A DNA stretch of 64,000 nucleotides. Origin: Phragmites australis (taxonomy: Eukaryota > Streptophyta > Magnoliopsida > Poales > Poaceae). Below are positions 11,728 through 22,226 of the stretch, piece by piece; within the stretch, counting starts at the first letter, position 1; every line of letters starts with the position of its first letter. The DNA is taken from positions 13,389,001 through 13,453,000 of the forward strand of contig NC_084925.1 of NCBI RefSeq assembly GCF_958298935.1. Reading direction: 5' to 3'. A program made the translations under genes and the position numbers. The notes under the pieces were generated by a model. It was not told the origin of the DNA, made no database searches, and saw only the letters and a program-made list of their open reading frames with translations.

Positions 11728-13157
11728 GTGATTGAAAAACCGATGCTTGAAAGTGTTGATCTTTGTATAGCCAAACATGAATTTTTGGGTTCGATTGTAT
11801 CTTCTTCATTGGGAGAGAATGTTGAAGTTGCTAAAATTCAAGACTGGAGAAAGCATTTCATTGATTACTTGAAAGGTAAGAGTGTCGATAGAAAGATTCG
11901 GCGGCAAGCTTTCAAGTATACATTATTGAATGATGATTTGTATCACTGGACTGTGGATGATGTACTTCTCAAATACTTGGATTCTGATGAAGCTAGGATT
12001 GCTATGGGAGAAGTGCATGAAGGCATATGTGGCACGCATCAATTAATACGTAAGATGAAGTGGTTATTGAAGAGAGCTAGTTTTTATTGGCCTACTATGC
12101 TTAATGATTGCTTCAGGTATTATAAAGGATGCGAGGTATGTCAAAAGTTTGATGATATCCAATTAGTTCCTGCTGCTATGATGCATCCTATTATCAAACC
12201 ATGGCGGTTCCGAGGTTGGGGTTTGGATTTCATCGGCCAAATACATCCTCCATCGTCTAAAGGTCATCGCTTTATTTTGGTGGCTACTTATTATTTTACT
12301 AAGTGGACTGAAGTTGTTCCTCTCAAGAACATGACACATAAGGAGATAATTGACTTTATTTTGGAGCATATTGTTCATAAATTCGGCATTCCGCAGACTT
12401 TAACTACGGATCAAGGTACTTCATTCATGTCGCACCAGGTACGTGAATTTGTCAAATCATTGAAAATTAAGCTTCTTAATTCATCTCCTTATTATGTTCA
12501 GGCCAATGGTCAGGCCGAGTCTAGTAATAAAATTTTGATTAAGCTTATCATGAAGAAAATAGAGGAACATTCCAGGAGATAGCATGATGTTCTATCGGAG
12601 GCTTTGTGGGCAAATCGTATATCTAGACATGGTGCCACTACAGTAACGCTGGATGAACTTGTTTATGGACAAGAAGCCGTTTTACCTGTTGAAGTGAATC
12701 TTAATGCTTTGAGATTGGCCGAGCAGAATAACCTGTCGGCTATGGATTATTATGATCTAATGATGGACATGATTGATGAAGTGATGGATGAAAGGTTAAA
12801 GGCTTTGAGAGAGATCAAGAAAGACAAGTTGAGGGTAGCCAAACCTACAATAGGAAGGTAAAAGCAAAGTCATTTCAGATTAGTGATCTTGTGTGGAAAA
12901 CTATTTTGCCTATAAAATCGAAGGACAACAAGTTTGGCAAATGGTCTTCAAGTTGGGAAGGTCCATACAGAGTTGTAGGTATCGTCTCTGGAAATTCTTG
13001 TTTGCTAGAAAGTTTGCAAGAAGAGAAACTGCCTAAAGCTATTAATGGACGGTATTTGAAGAAAATTTATCCGAGTGTATGGCAAGATGCTTATGAGAAA
13101 TATGGCCGATGTATTGGTTACCATCATCCTAAGGGGTATTCATGGCCGATATCTTGA
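11728..13157 (+). pseudogene. Gypsy integrase, two frames
   Basis: Integrase inserts element DNA into the genome. 11,728-12,582 holds the zinc-binding region (GTHQLIRKMKWLL, CEVCQKF), then the core: WGLDFIG, TTDQGTSF and NGQAESSN give the D, D and E positions. A stop at 12,580-12,582 interrupts it, then 12,604-12,861 continues with VYGQEAVLPVEVN. A frame change near 12,860 leads to 12,891-13,157, with the GPY module SSWEGPYRVVGIV. The catalytic triad is intact, but one stop and one frameshift break the chain. Confidence 0.88.
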
Positions 13158-13215
13158 TCATTGTCCTAAGAAAGTTAGAAGGGAGATGATATGTTTTTCA
13201 GTGAGCAAGCTTCAC

Positions 13216-13231
13216 CAAAAAACAGAGGGGC
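13216..13231 (+). other. Polypurine tract before 3' LTR
   Basis: AAAAAACAGAGGGG lies four bases before the TGTTGATG LTR start, in the place expected for the plus-strand primer of reverse transcription. Confidence 0.6.
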
Positions 13232-13234
13232 ATA

Positions 13235-14004
13235 TGTTGATGACAAAATTTGGCATTTTCGACTGGTACCATGACTAGATTCTTATTTTTGACAAGATTT
13301 GGCTTAATGGGCGACCAGATGAATAGTCCCGCGACCAGAAAAATAGTATCGCACACAGATAAATAGTGCTCCGACCAGATAAACAGTAATTTCTGACTGA
13401 TAAACAGTAACTTTCGGCCGATGGTCACGGCCAATGACCAGGCAACCAGTGATCATGGTTTGTTCCTGCAGTTGGTCTTCGGACGAATGGAAGAGTTGGT
13501 CGAATTTAAAGAAGTTTGAACTATATTAAAGCGTATTCGGGTAGATATATGGGAGTTTTATGTGTTCAAATAGGAAATATATGTTTGTTACAGAAAGTTT
13601 GGAGATCAGGTAGACATAGCTGAATTATATCTGTAAGTCTTGTTCAGTTTGAATTAGGAGTCCTAATCTCTTACAGCTAAGACCTGTTACCCTTTAAATA
13701 TGAGAGGGCCATGGCCGATTGAGGATATCAACCAATCGATCAAACACAATTTACATTATCTTTCGTCTTTGCCTAGCTCCCGTAGTCCCGTTCTTTTTTC
13801 CCATTTATATTGCTTCCTGTTCTTGATCTCGACAACCAAAGACAAGCCATCAGCCATCCGCGCTTCGACGGGGTCCCTCCCGAGCGTGGGTGACGATGAA
13901 GGTCCGACGATACAGTGTCACAACCAGGGTATCCTGGGTACTGCTCGCCGGATATTGTACACGAGGTGCTCAGTGTGTTGGCATGCCATGTTTTTGCGTC
14001 AACA
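13235..14004 (+). mobile_element. 3' LTR of the 9.4-14 kb gypsy element (770 bp)
   Basis: Starts TGTTGATGAC and ends GCGTCAACA, giving imperfect TG...CA inverted ends. The first 200 bp matches 9,437-9,620. It contains degenerate repeats of about 20-26 bp built on GACCAGATRAAYAGT (13,310-13,410) and a TATA-like TTTAAATATG near 13,693. Confidence 0.75.
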
Positions 14005-15219
14005 ATAGGAAAAAAACAGAAAGAAAAAAGATAACCCCCAGGCTGAAATTCTTTTCCTCGGTCCATCTCTCCTCTCCCTTGCCTAGTACCCCGCCCGGCC
14101 TACCTCCTTTTTCCTCCCCCTTCGGGAGGCGTAGTTGTCACCACCTGAGCCAAAATGCTGCCTCGGCCCTGGTGCGCCGCCCCGACACACTTCCCCCTCT
14201 CCCCACGCGCGCCCCTGCTCCCCCTCTGATGGGCTGATGCCACCTTTGGTCCAACTCCGTGCTCGCTCCCCTCTCCCTCTATCACGTGCTCACACGGTGC
14301 CTACCTATCAGCGCCGTCATCTACCTCCTGATCCCCTTCCTTATTCCACCTGCACATTCCAAATCTCCATTGATCTCGCGCACTGAGTGAAGGAATTAAA
14401 TTGCCAATTGAAGTTGAATATAGAAACCGCAGGCAACACAATTACTACCAACCATTTCTGTGACGAACTCGAACAACATGCATGTAAACCTCCGCATGAC
14501 CACTTGAGCTTCACTAAAATCTAGCCTGTCTCGGATCCACTCCTTAGCCTATAATCCCCTGACCCTTATCGAGAACCATGTCACTCTTGTAATAAAAAAT
14601 ATTTACATTAAATTAATAATATTATATTATATTATCATCAATAAAATCTTCATATATTAGAATTGATTCCTAACTCAATACATGATAAAGAGACCAGGCA
14701 TTTGTACATAAACAAATGGCCTACATGATGCGAGGTCAGCCGCATCCGTACATTATTGAACTCATCACGAGGACATTTGTACACATGACTTCTGACAAAA
14801 GCAATAATATCTATACTAGTCAAACGAGTTACAACACTATCGAGCCCCTCAAATAGCTCATCACAAGGATATTTTCACACATATATGACTTCTGATAAAA
14901 AGCAATGATATCTAAACTAGTCACACGAGTTACAACACTGTTAGAATATTTGAGACGTGGAGACTTTCCCAATCTGTAAATGAAAAAGACAGGCAAAACT
15001 AAGTGAAAGCTACATCGAGTATATCACATGCTACAATCGCTTTGCACTGTGTAAAGTTACAACAATCTGCATTTCATCTATGAAGTATTGCCCTTCTCCA
15101 CTTCTAGCAATGGTGAAGGGCTCAGCTGTAATGATGCCTGTAGTTCCACCCTAATGTCCCATCATAAGGCTCATGCAATCAGTAGAAATGTTAAACCCCA
15201 ATATTCTGATGACCGAAAC
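14005..15219. other. No recognisable gene; one 96 bp tandem duplication
   Basis: 14,060-14,390 is C-rich with overlapping frames on both strands that look compositional, not coding. 14,762-14,857 and 14,858-14,950 are two diverged copies of a unit containing ACGAGTTACAACACT. The rest is AT-rich and unassigned. Confidence 0.5.
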
Positions 15220-15699
15220 CTAATGGTATTTATCCTTGATTATCTTCACTATCTCTTCAACTCTCTTGATGATTTTAGGGTTCATCAAGTCTCTTGCCAG
15301 CCTAAGAAGAGTGCCTTCTCTGCTGTTACAATATGCATGAACTATAGCTCTTGCCCAAGTGTGCAACACCTCTGGACTCCTGCAACCTGCCAGGCAACAA
15401 GCGACATGATGGCAGCTTAAGAGTTCACATGCTTGCTGAATGCTATAATAATTTTACCTCAAATTTTGTGATGTCAGTGCCCTTTGCAGCTGACCAAGCT
15501 TTCAAAAGCATTAACACTAATGCAGAATCTAGTTCCTTCTTCTCAGCCAAGTCAATCTTTCTACAAGCAGCATCTACCGAAGGTGAACTAAGTATATATT
15601 TTAACTTCAATTCAGCAGCATTCAAAGCTTCAAGACTCCCAGATGTATCATCGTGGGCTTGTAGAGCATCTACACAATCATTTCCAAGCCTTGCCAACT
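15220..15699 (-). pseudogene. Fragment of a spliced nuclear gene (two exon-like pieces)
   Basis: Two protein-like blocks on the minus strand. Block A, 15,699-15,458, follows an acceptor-like TTTGCTTGTAG and reads LARLGNDCVDALQAH, then SSPSVDAACRKIDL and SALVLMLLKAWSAAK, ending at a GAG/GTAAAA donor. Block B, 15,379-15,220, follows ...GTTGCAG and reads SPEVLHTWARAIVHAY, then EGTLLRLARDLMNPK, ending in a stop. The character (helical, SREGTLLRLA, DLMNPK) reminds me of the conserved plant chloroplast protein family of Arabidopsis At4g37920; this is from memory and uncertain. The phases of the two blocks do not join and upstream exons are absent, so a truncated or captured fragment is likelier than a gene. 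Confidence 0.5.
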
Positions 15700-16167
15700 C
15701 TACAAGCAAATAATGCAATATGTATAAAATCATGAATCAGGAGGATTCAATAGGCGAACAGCGCAAAGTAAAATCTTTATCTTCAGATTACACAACTCAT
15801 GAGACTGAAGGTACCATAACAATTCTTGAAACCGAAAACTAAAAAAATGCCAACAAATTCTTCAATAATCCAGAGAAAAAGAGAAGGATATATAACGTTA
15901 ATTTGGTGGGGCCTAATTATATAGGTTAATCAAATAATTTCTAGAGATGAATACTAATTCAGGTGTTAAGATTGTACAATGGACGCAACTCAAACTCCTT
16001 CAGGTGTTAAGAGTTGTACAACATGCACAACTCTATTTCATCTACGAAATAAGATATGTCCTGTCGCACCAAAAGCATCAAGAATAAACAGATAGTGTCA
16101 TTGTCTCCATTCTATTTATATTATTAGGAATTAGCACACTACTAAAGCCTCATGTTGGTATTATCGG
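15700..16167. other. No recognisable gene
   Basis: AT-rich sequence upstream of the gene fragment. It contains repeated CAGGTGTTAAGA...TTGTACAA units near 15,960-16,020 and no coding signal. Confidence 0.5.
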
Positions 16168-16504
16168 TGTATCAGGAACCAGGGGTCCCTGAATCCCGAG
16201 GCCAGACCAGCAATCCGCCACATAGCGCCATCCCGCGGAGTCTCTCCCGCAAGGTGAAAAAGATCGAGTCCCGGAAGAGGGCGCTCGGGGCCACAGTCGG
16301 TGGCCCTTGAAATACCCCAGTTCCCCGATGATCCACGGAATCTAAGTACCGAGAAGAAAGTGCTCGAGAAGGTGTACGGTAACCTCCGAGTACCCTAGTC
16401 CCCCGACGACCAGGAGAGCTAAGTACCGGGAGAAACGTGCCCGGAGCCGCTAGCGGTGGCCCCTGGGCATCCAAGTATCCCGAGGACCCACTGAAGGAAG
16501 TTCT

Positions 16505-16720
16505 GGGAGAGAGTGCTCGGGGTTACGTGCAACAGCCCCCGAGCACTCGGTTCCCCAAGGATCCGTACAAGTGTGCCTGGGAGAGAGTGCTCGGGGAGGT
16601 GAACAGTACCCCCGAGCACTCGGTTCCTCGAGGACAAGAAAGGGCACTCTCGGGAGAGAGTGCTCGGGGAGGTGAACAGTACCCCCCGAGCACTCGGTAC
16701 CTCGACGACCCAGGGAGCCC
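16505..16720 (+). repeat. Self-complementary repeats of about 94-105 bp in LTR U3
   Basis: Three consecutive units contain GAGAGTGCTCGGGG followed 15-25 bp later by CCCCGAGCACTCGG, its reverse complement. Each unit could fold into a GC-rich hairpin. Units start near 16,507, 16,583 and 16,654. The third is the most regular. Confidence 0.8.
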
Positions 16721-16926
16721 CCTTGGCAGTGGCCCCCGAGGGGCCCACCGATAAGGTGTCAGCCAGTCAAAGGCCCAATGCCGCATTTAAAGAGCGTGCG
16801 TGGCCTGTCACCTCCAACTGCTCCCGCCGCGCTCAGCGTCAGTTGCTGCCACGTTCTGGCAGAGAGGCGTGGGGTTATTAATTGCACGGGTTCCATCCTG
16901 TGCCAATCGGCCCTTCTCGGGATAAT

Positions 16927-17328
16927 GTCGTAAGAGCCGAGGCGTTCCGTCTGCCGCGCTGCTGTGGCAGGGGAACAAGATAGGGCGGGCACACCGGCCC
17001 GCTCTGCAGCTGCCCGGTGGGCCCCCTCCATGGCGCCCGTTGCCAGTGCATTTATGGTGACAGATGACCGGGCGTGCGACGCATTTTCCACCCCCGGTCA
17101 CTTCGCCCAGAGGAAATGATGACGCCCGTCGTAAGGGCCGAGGCGTTCCGTCTGCCGCGCTGCTGTGGCAGGGGAACAAGACAGGGCGGGCACGCTGGGC
17201 CGCTCTGCGGCTGCCCGGTGGGCCCTCTCCACGGTGCCCGTTGCCAGTGCATTTATGGTGATGGATGACCGGACGTGCGACGCATTTTTCACCCCCGGTC
17301 ACTTCGCCCAGAGGAAATGATGACGCCC
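16927..17328 (+). repeat. 201 bp tandem duplication in LTR
   Basis: 16,927-17,127 and 17,128-17,328 are near-identical (GTCGTAAGRGCCGAGGCG to GAAATGATGACGCCC). It makes two parallel sets of open frames on the minus strand, which are therefore repeats and not paralogous genes. Confidence 0.92.
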
Positions 17329-17848
17329 TTTCCATTTATGGTGTCTCGAAACTCGTGCCCCCCTCCTGTTCGGGGCACGTTGCTGCCGGCGGGTATTTAA
17401 AGCAGCCGGCGGCACAGAAGAAAGCAAGTGCGAAAGAAAGCAAGTGTGGAACAAAGTGAGGCAAAAAGAGGACACACAAACACAGACAAGAACACAGCAC
17501 AAGAGAAACAACGGCTGAGAAGTGAACAACACGAGACAGGCCGAAGAACAAAGAGCCCCAGGTTCTGAGATAGACCAACATTCTTGTAACCAGCAACTTC
17601 CTTGAGGGACTTCCTCAGGGCATTTATAGTATCCATACAGGAGTAGGGTGTTACGCCCCCGTGCGGCCCGAACCTGTCTAAACTCCAGTGCATTTACTCC
17701 TTTCCGCATCAGATCACCCCGCACCGCCGCCCATCGCATTCATACCCCTTTATTTCTCAGGCGAACATATTCAGGATCATCCTCCCGGCCGAATCTCTAA
17801 AAAGGGGTCTCCCAGGATCCCTGTGACAGGAGTTCACTCTCCGACAGC

Positions 17849-17867
17849 TGGCGCACCAGGTAGGGGG
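17849..17867 (+). other. Candidate primer binding site
   Basis: TGGCGCACCAGGTAGGGGG starts two bases after the LTR end, the position of a tRNA primer site. I cannot assign the tRNA. Confidence 0.55.
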
Positions 17868-17911
17868 GAAGCATCCCTGAATCTGTTTGTTTATTTTCTT
17901 CCGCAGAAAAA

Positions 17912-18870
17912 ATGGCCGATGGTCATCGCCTCCAGCGTTCCGGCTCCAGTTCCAGCGGGGAAATGCAGCCCCTCGCACAGGAGGCCCCAGTCGCTGCTGC
18001 GTCCCAGCAGCAGCCGCGATCTGCACGCGCGGCGTTCCCCTCCCAAGGGGACCAGGGTGCTGGGCCCAGTAGGGCCGCCGCCGCCGTCGCCGATGCACCA
18101 TCCAACCCCCTGCCGGTAGCCGAAACTCCAGCCGCCAGGTCCGCGTCCGGGCGGCGCCGGGTGTCGCTCCGGCGTAGGCTCGCCTTCGGCGAGGCCAGCC
18201 CAGGGAGTGCACTGCTTGCGGCGCACTCTCTCCTCAGGCATCCGCCAGTCCAGGCAGTGGGGGAAACCTCAGAGGGCCGCTGGCTCCAGGAAGTCGTTGC
18301 CCTGGTCGGCACTGCCCGCCGTCAGGTGTTGGCCGAGAGTTCCCGCGCCACCGCCTAGCGTGGCACCGCTGGGACCGGCCCATCGTCAGGTGGCATTCGC
18401 GCTGGCCGGGGTGCCTCCAGGCGGAGCGCCGTCCCCCTGGCCGCTTCCGGAACCCAGGACCTCCGCTTACACCTCAATGAGCGGAGGGGCATCGAAGACG
18501 CGCGTGTCACTCTCGAGCGCCAGCGGGAGACCCGGCAGGAGGCTGAAGCTGAGGATCAAGCTTCCTCTTTGCCGGCCTATGATCACCGGGGCTCCCCAGC
18601 TCGCCAGCGTTCACCACCCAAGGGCGCCGCCCGCGCCACAGGGCACGGCACCGGTTGCCGTGCCTTCACTAGTGAGCTCCGCCGAGTCAAATGGCCCACC
18701 AAGTTCCACCCCGAGCTGCTAGAGAAGTACGACGGGTCCATCGACCCCGTCGAGTTCCTCCAGATATACACCACCGTTGTCCAGGCGGCTGGTGGCAGCG
18801 AAAAGGTGATGGCTAATTACTTTCATGTTGCCTTGAAGGGCTCTGCCCGCTCTTAGCTTATGAACTTACC
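17912..18870 (+). pseudogene. Gag remnant, frameshifted
   Basis: Gag forms the particle shell. The first frame (17,912-18,358) is Ala/Pro/Arg-rich and ends in a stop. The capsid-like part appears in other frames and finally at 18,569-18,856: KYDGSIDPVEFLQIY, then KVMANYFHVALKGSARS, a stop, and LMNLP. This is the retrotransposon gag domain typical of Tat elements. The stop replaces the Trp usually found after GSARS. The zinc knuckle and the protease that should follow are deleted. Confidence 0.75.
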
Positions 18871-18884
18871 CCTAGGGTCTATTA

Positions 18885-20310
18885 GCTCCTGAGCACCAAG
18901 AGTTCGTCCGGGAGCAGGTCAGCAAGCTCCTTGACGCCGGATTTATCCGAGAGGTCCTCTACCCCGAGTGGTTGGAAAACCCAGTTATCGTCCCGAAGGC
19001 CAACGGCAAGCTCCGCATGTGCGTGGACTACACCAATCTAAACAAGGCTTGCCCCAAATATCCTTTTCCTTTGCCCCGCATAGATCAAATTGTAGATGCA
19101 ACTGCGGGATGTGATCTTTTGTGTTTTTTAGATGCAAACTCTGGTTATCATCAGATTCGCATGGCCATAGAGGATGAAGAAAAAACTGCTTTTACCACCC
19201 CGGTGGGGATTTATTGCTATGTGTCGATGTCTTTTGGTTTGCGCAACGCTAGGTCTTCTTTCCAGCGCGCTATCCGCATCACCCTTGATTCGCAGGTTGG
19301 CCGCAACGTCGAGGCCTACATCTACGATCTCGTGGTCAAGTCTCGAGACCGCGCCACCCTGCTCGAAGACCTTGCCGAGACTTTCAATAGTCTCCGCACT
19401 ACCCGCCTGAAGCTCAACCCCGAGAAGTGTGTCTTTGTGGTACCTGCGGGCAAGCTCCTCGATTTCTTGGTTTCCAGCCGAGGGATCGAGACTAATCCAG
19501 AGAAGATCCGGGCCATCGAGCAGATGCGACCCCCGGCTCGACTCAAGGAGGTTCGGCGTCTCGCCGGCTGCATGGCGGCCCTCGGGCGCTTCATCTCCAA
19601 ACTCGGGGAGTGGAGGCTCCCCCTCTTCAAGCTTCTGAAGAAGGCCGGTCGTTTCGACTGGACGCCGGAGGCCGAGCAGGCCTTCCGCAATCTGAAGAAG
19701 TATCTCACCTCACCACCCGTGCTGGTGGCCCCGTCCGAAGGCGAGCCACTGCTGCTCTACGTGTCGGCCACCCCTCAGGTTGTGAGCATGATGCTGGTGG
19801 TGGAGCGCGATGAGTGCACAGGGTCAGGTGCTGGGTCCCAGCTCCCGGCCGCCCCCAAGCACTCCCCCGTCCTCGCGGCTCCCCCTGAGCAGGGGGTCGA
19901 GCCCGAGCGCTCGGTTCCCCCCGAGCAGGGGGATGAATCCGAGCACTTGGCTCCTCCCGACCAGGGAGTTGAGCCCGAGCACCCGGTCAGCCCCGACCAC
20001 GTCGCCGAGCCCGGGGGCTGTAGCAGGCCCTCAGGTGAGGCCGCAGTCCGGGCCCGCCGGGTACAGCGACCGGTGTACTTCGTTAGTGAAGTCCTCCGGG
20101 AGGCCAAGACAAGGTACCCCCAGGCTCAGAAGCTGCTCTACGTCGTGCTCATCGCTTCCCGGAAGCTGCGCCACTACTTCCAAGTGCACAAGGTCTCGGT
20201 GGATAGCACGTACCCATTGAGGCCCATCCTCCAAAACCAAGAAGGCACCGGGCGTGTAGTCAAGTGGGCGGTGGAACTGGCGGAGTTCGACCTGCACTTT
20301 GTCAGCCGCT
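18885..20310 (+). pseudogene. RT plus gypsy RNase H with Pro-rich insertion
   Basis: RT blocks: [57 protein letters not shown]. The catalytic YxDD motif reads YIYDLVVKS, so its first Asp is Tyr and the enzyme should be inactive. The RNase H part includes [17 protein letters not shown] and, further on, [15 protein letters not shown] and [11 protein letters not shown]. Between them (about 19,845-20,040) lies a Pro/Glu-rich run of four 12-residue units such as [12 protein letters not shown]. The open frame (18,972-20,312) has no ATG at its apparent start because its true beginning is upstream and was fused by deletion. Confidence 0.88.
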
Positions 20311-20342
20311 AGGCGATCAAAAGCCAGGCGCTCTCCGACTTC

Positions 20343-20830
20343 GTGGCAGAATGCACGCCCGTCCCTGAGGTCGTTCCAGAAGAAATCTCCACATATCCCG
20401 GGCACGATGCGCCCAGGTATTGGATTATGCATTTCGACGGTTCCATCACGCTGAAAGGCGCGGGGGCCGGAGTGGTTCTCACCTCCCCAACGGGTGAAGA
20501 ACTCCGGTACATCGTGCAGCTGCAGTTCTGCGCATCCAACAACATGACGGAATATGAGGGCCTCATCGCCGGCCTCCGAGCTACGGTGGGCCTCGGGATT
20601 CGTCGCCTCCTAGTCAAGGGAGACTCCCAGCTGGTGGTTAACCATGTGTCTAAAGAGTACCAGTGCACGGATCCTCAAATGGCGGCGTACGTGGCGACAG
20701 TCAGGAAGCTGGAGAAGCGCTTCGACGGCCTGGAGCTGCGGTACATCCCTCGCTGCGACAACGCTCTGGCCGACGACCTCTCCCGCTTGGCCTCCTCCCA
20801 TGCGCGCGTCCCTGCCGGAGTCTTTGAAGA
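20343..20830 (+). pseudogene. Archaeal-type RNase H of Tat element
   Basis: Follows the first RNase H after a stop at 20,310. It reads YWIMHFDGSITLKGAGAGV (Asp), NNMTEYEGLIAGLRA (Glu), LLVKGDSQLVVNHV (Asp) and CDNALADDLSRLA (Asp), so all four acidic positions are present. It shares one open frame with integrase (20,343-21,779). The domain helps remove RNA during replication; acquisition of this second copy is characteristic of Tat elements. Confidence 0.88.
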
Positions 20831-20989
20831 AAGACTCACACGGCCTTCCGTCCTGCCTGCCGAACAGGACAAAGGGGAAACCTCGAGCTCAATTCAGGGG
20901 ACCCCGGCGGCGCCCTCAGTGGGAAGCCCTGACAGGGTGCCGCCGTCTGGCGAGTGCGCTGCGCTTGCTGATTGTTCTCAAGATGCTTC

Positions 20990-22226
20990 GTGGATGGACG
21001 AGATCCGAGGGTACTTGAAGGAAAAGTTCCTCCCCGGGGATGAGGCTTCTGCCGAAAGAGTTGCTCGGCAGTCCAAACGCTATGCCATAGTAGATGGGGA
21101 TCTCTACCGGCGTAGCGCAGGCGGCATTCTCCTGAAATGCATCTCCCAGGCAGAAGGCGGTGAGCTTCTCACTGAGGTTCACGAGGGCGAGTGCGGTGGC
21201 CATGCATCGTTCCGCACGTTGGTCGAGAAGGCCTTCCGGCAAGGTTTCTACTGGCCTACAGCCCTCCAGGATGCTTCCGAGCTGGTTCGGCGTTGCAGAG
21301 CGTGCCAGTTCCACGCAAAACAGATTCACCAGCCAGCTCAGGCTCTTCAAACCATCCCCCTGTCATGGCCTTTCGCGATCTGGGGGCTGGACATTCTGGG
21401 TCCATTCCCCCGAGCAATCGGGGGCTATGAGTACCTCTACGTCGCCATCGACAAATTCACCAAGTGGCCGGAGTCGGTTCCAGTCATCAAGGTGACCAAG
21501 AACACGGCGCTCCAGTTTATCCATGGTATCATCAGTCGCTTTGGTGTCCCGAACCGGGTCATCACCGACAATGGCACGCAGTTCACAAGTGCCCTGTTCG
21601 GGAACTACTGTGAAGACCTCAGCATCAAGCCCTGCTTCGCCTCTGTCGCTCATCCTCGGAGCAATGGGCAGGTCGAGCGCGCCAACACGAAGATACTGAA
21701 GGGGCTCAAAACCCAGACCTACAACGTGCTCGCAAAGCACGGGAAAGGGTGGATCGATGAGCTGCCAGCCGTGCTATAGGCCAACTGGACCACGCCAAGT
21801 CGCGCTATCGGGGAGACTCCTTTCTTCCTTGTGTATGGCGCTGAGGCGGTCCTCCCCTCCGAGCTCACTCTAGGCTCCCCTCGGGTGCATGCCTACTCTG
21901 AAGGCGAACAGGAGCAGCAAAGGCGTGATGACGTCGACTACTTGGAAGAGCGCCGGCGGCGTGCCGCCGTCCGGGCAACTCGCTACCAGCAAAGCTTGCG
22001 GCGCTACCATCAGCGCCACGTCCGGGCCCGGTCTCTCGAGGTGGGGGATCTAGTTCTCCGATGCGTCCAATCACGCGAAGGAAGGAATAAACTGTCCCCT
22101 ATGTGGGAAGGCCCCTTTACCGTGATCGGTGTCCCGCGAGAAGGCTCCTTCCGGCTGGCTGCAGAAGATGGGCAACCGCTCCCCAACCCGTGGAACATCA
22201 AGCACCTGCGCAAGTTCTTCCTGTAG
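20990..22226 (+). pseudogene. Integrase, one internal stop
   Basis: Zinc-binding HHCC region (HEGECGGHASF, CRACQFH), then the core: WGLDILGPFP, ITDNGTQFTS and NGQVERANT supply D, D, E. A stop at 21,777-21,779 sits at a position normally Trp. The frame resumes immediately (ANWTTPSRAIGETPFFLVYG), then QSLRRYHQRHVRARS and the GPF module WEGPFTVIGVP, ending HLRKFFL at 22,226. The catalytic residues are intact, and only that stop separates it from a full-length protein. Confidence 0.9.

Larger units (their letters stand above)
9437..14004 (+). mobile_element. Damaged Ty3/gypsy retrotransposon with AT-rich pol
   Basis: Begins with an LTR start TGTTGATGAYAARATTTGG at 9,437 that matches the 3' LTR start at 13,235. 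The first LTR is cut after about 185 bp and passes directly into pol, so the rest of that LTR, the primer site and gag are missing. The order RT, RNase H, second RNase H, integrase is preserved. The 5 bp on each side (ACATG and ATAGG) do not match, so there is no target duplication; the copy is rearranged rather than a clean insertion. Confidence 0.8.
16168..17846 (+). mobile_element. 5' LTR (about 1.68 kb)
   Basis: Starts TGTATCAGGAACC and ends CTCCGACA two bases before the primer site. A TATA-like GGGTATTTAAAGC lies near 17,392. The U3 carries the palindromic CTCGGGG/CCCCGAG repeats and a 201 bp tandem duplication described separately. The numerous open frames on both strands reflect GC-rich repeats and are not genes. 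Confidence 0.75.

Noticed and set aside
13700..14386. Host gene start near 14 kb
   Set aside because: The frames are in the 3' end of an LTR and a C-rich flank and share no motif with known proteins.
16172..17739. Many overlapping open frames on both strands
   Set aside because: They sit in GC-rich LTR repeats, and parallel frames arise from the 201 bp duplication; no domain is visible.
17861..17906. Possible leader intron (CAG/GTAGGG to TTCCGCAG) before gag
   Set aside because: The interval of about 46 bp is too short for a plant spliceosomal intron.
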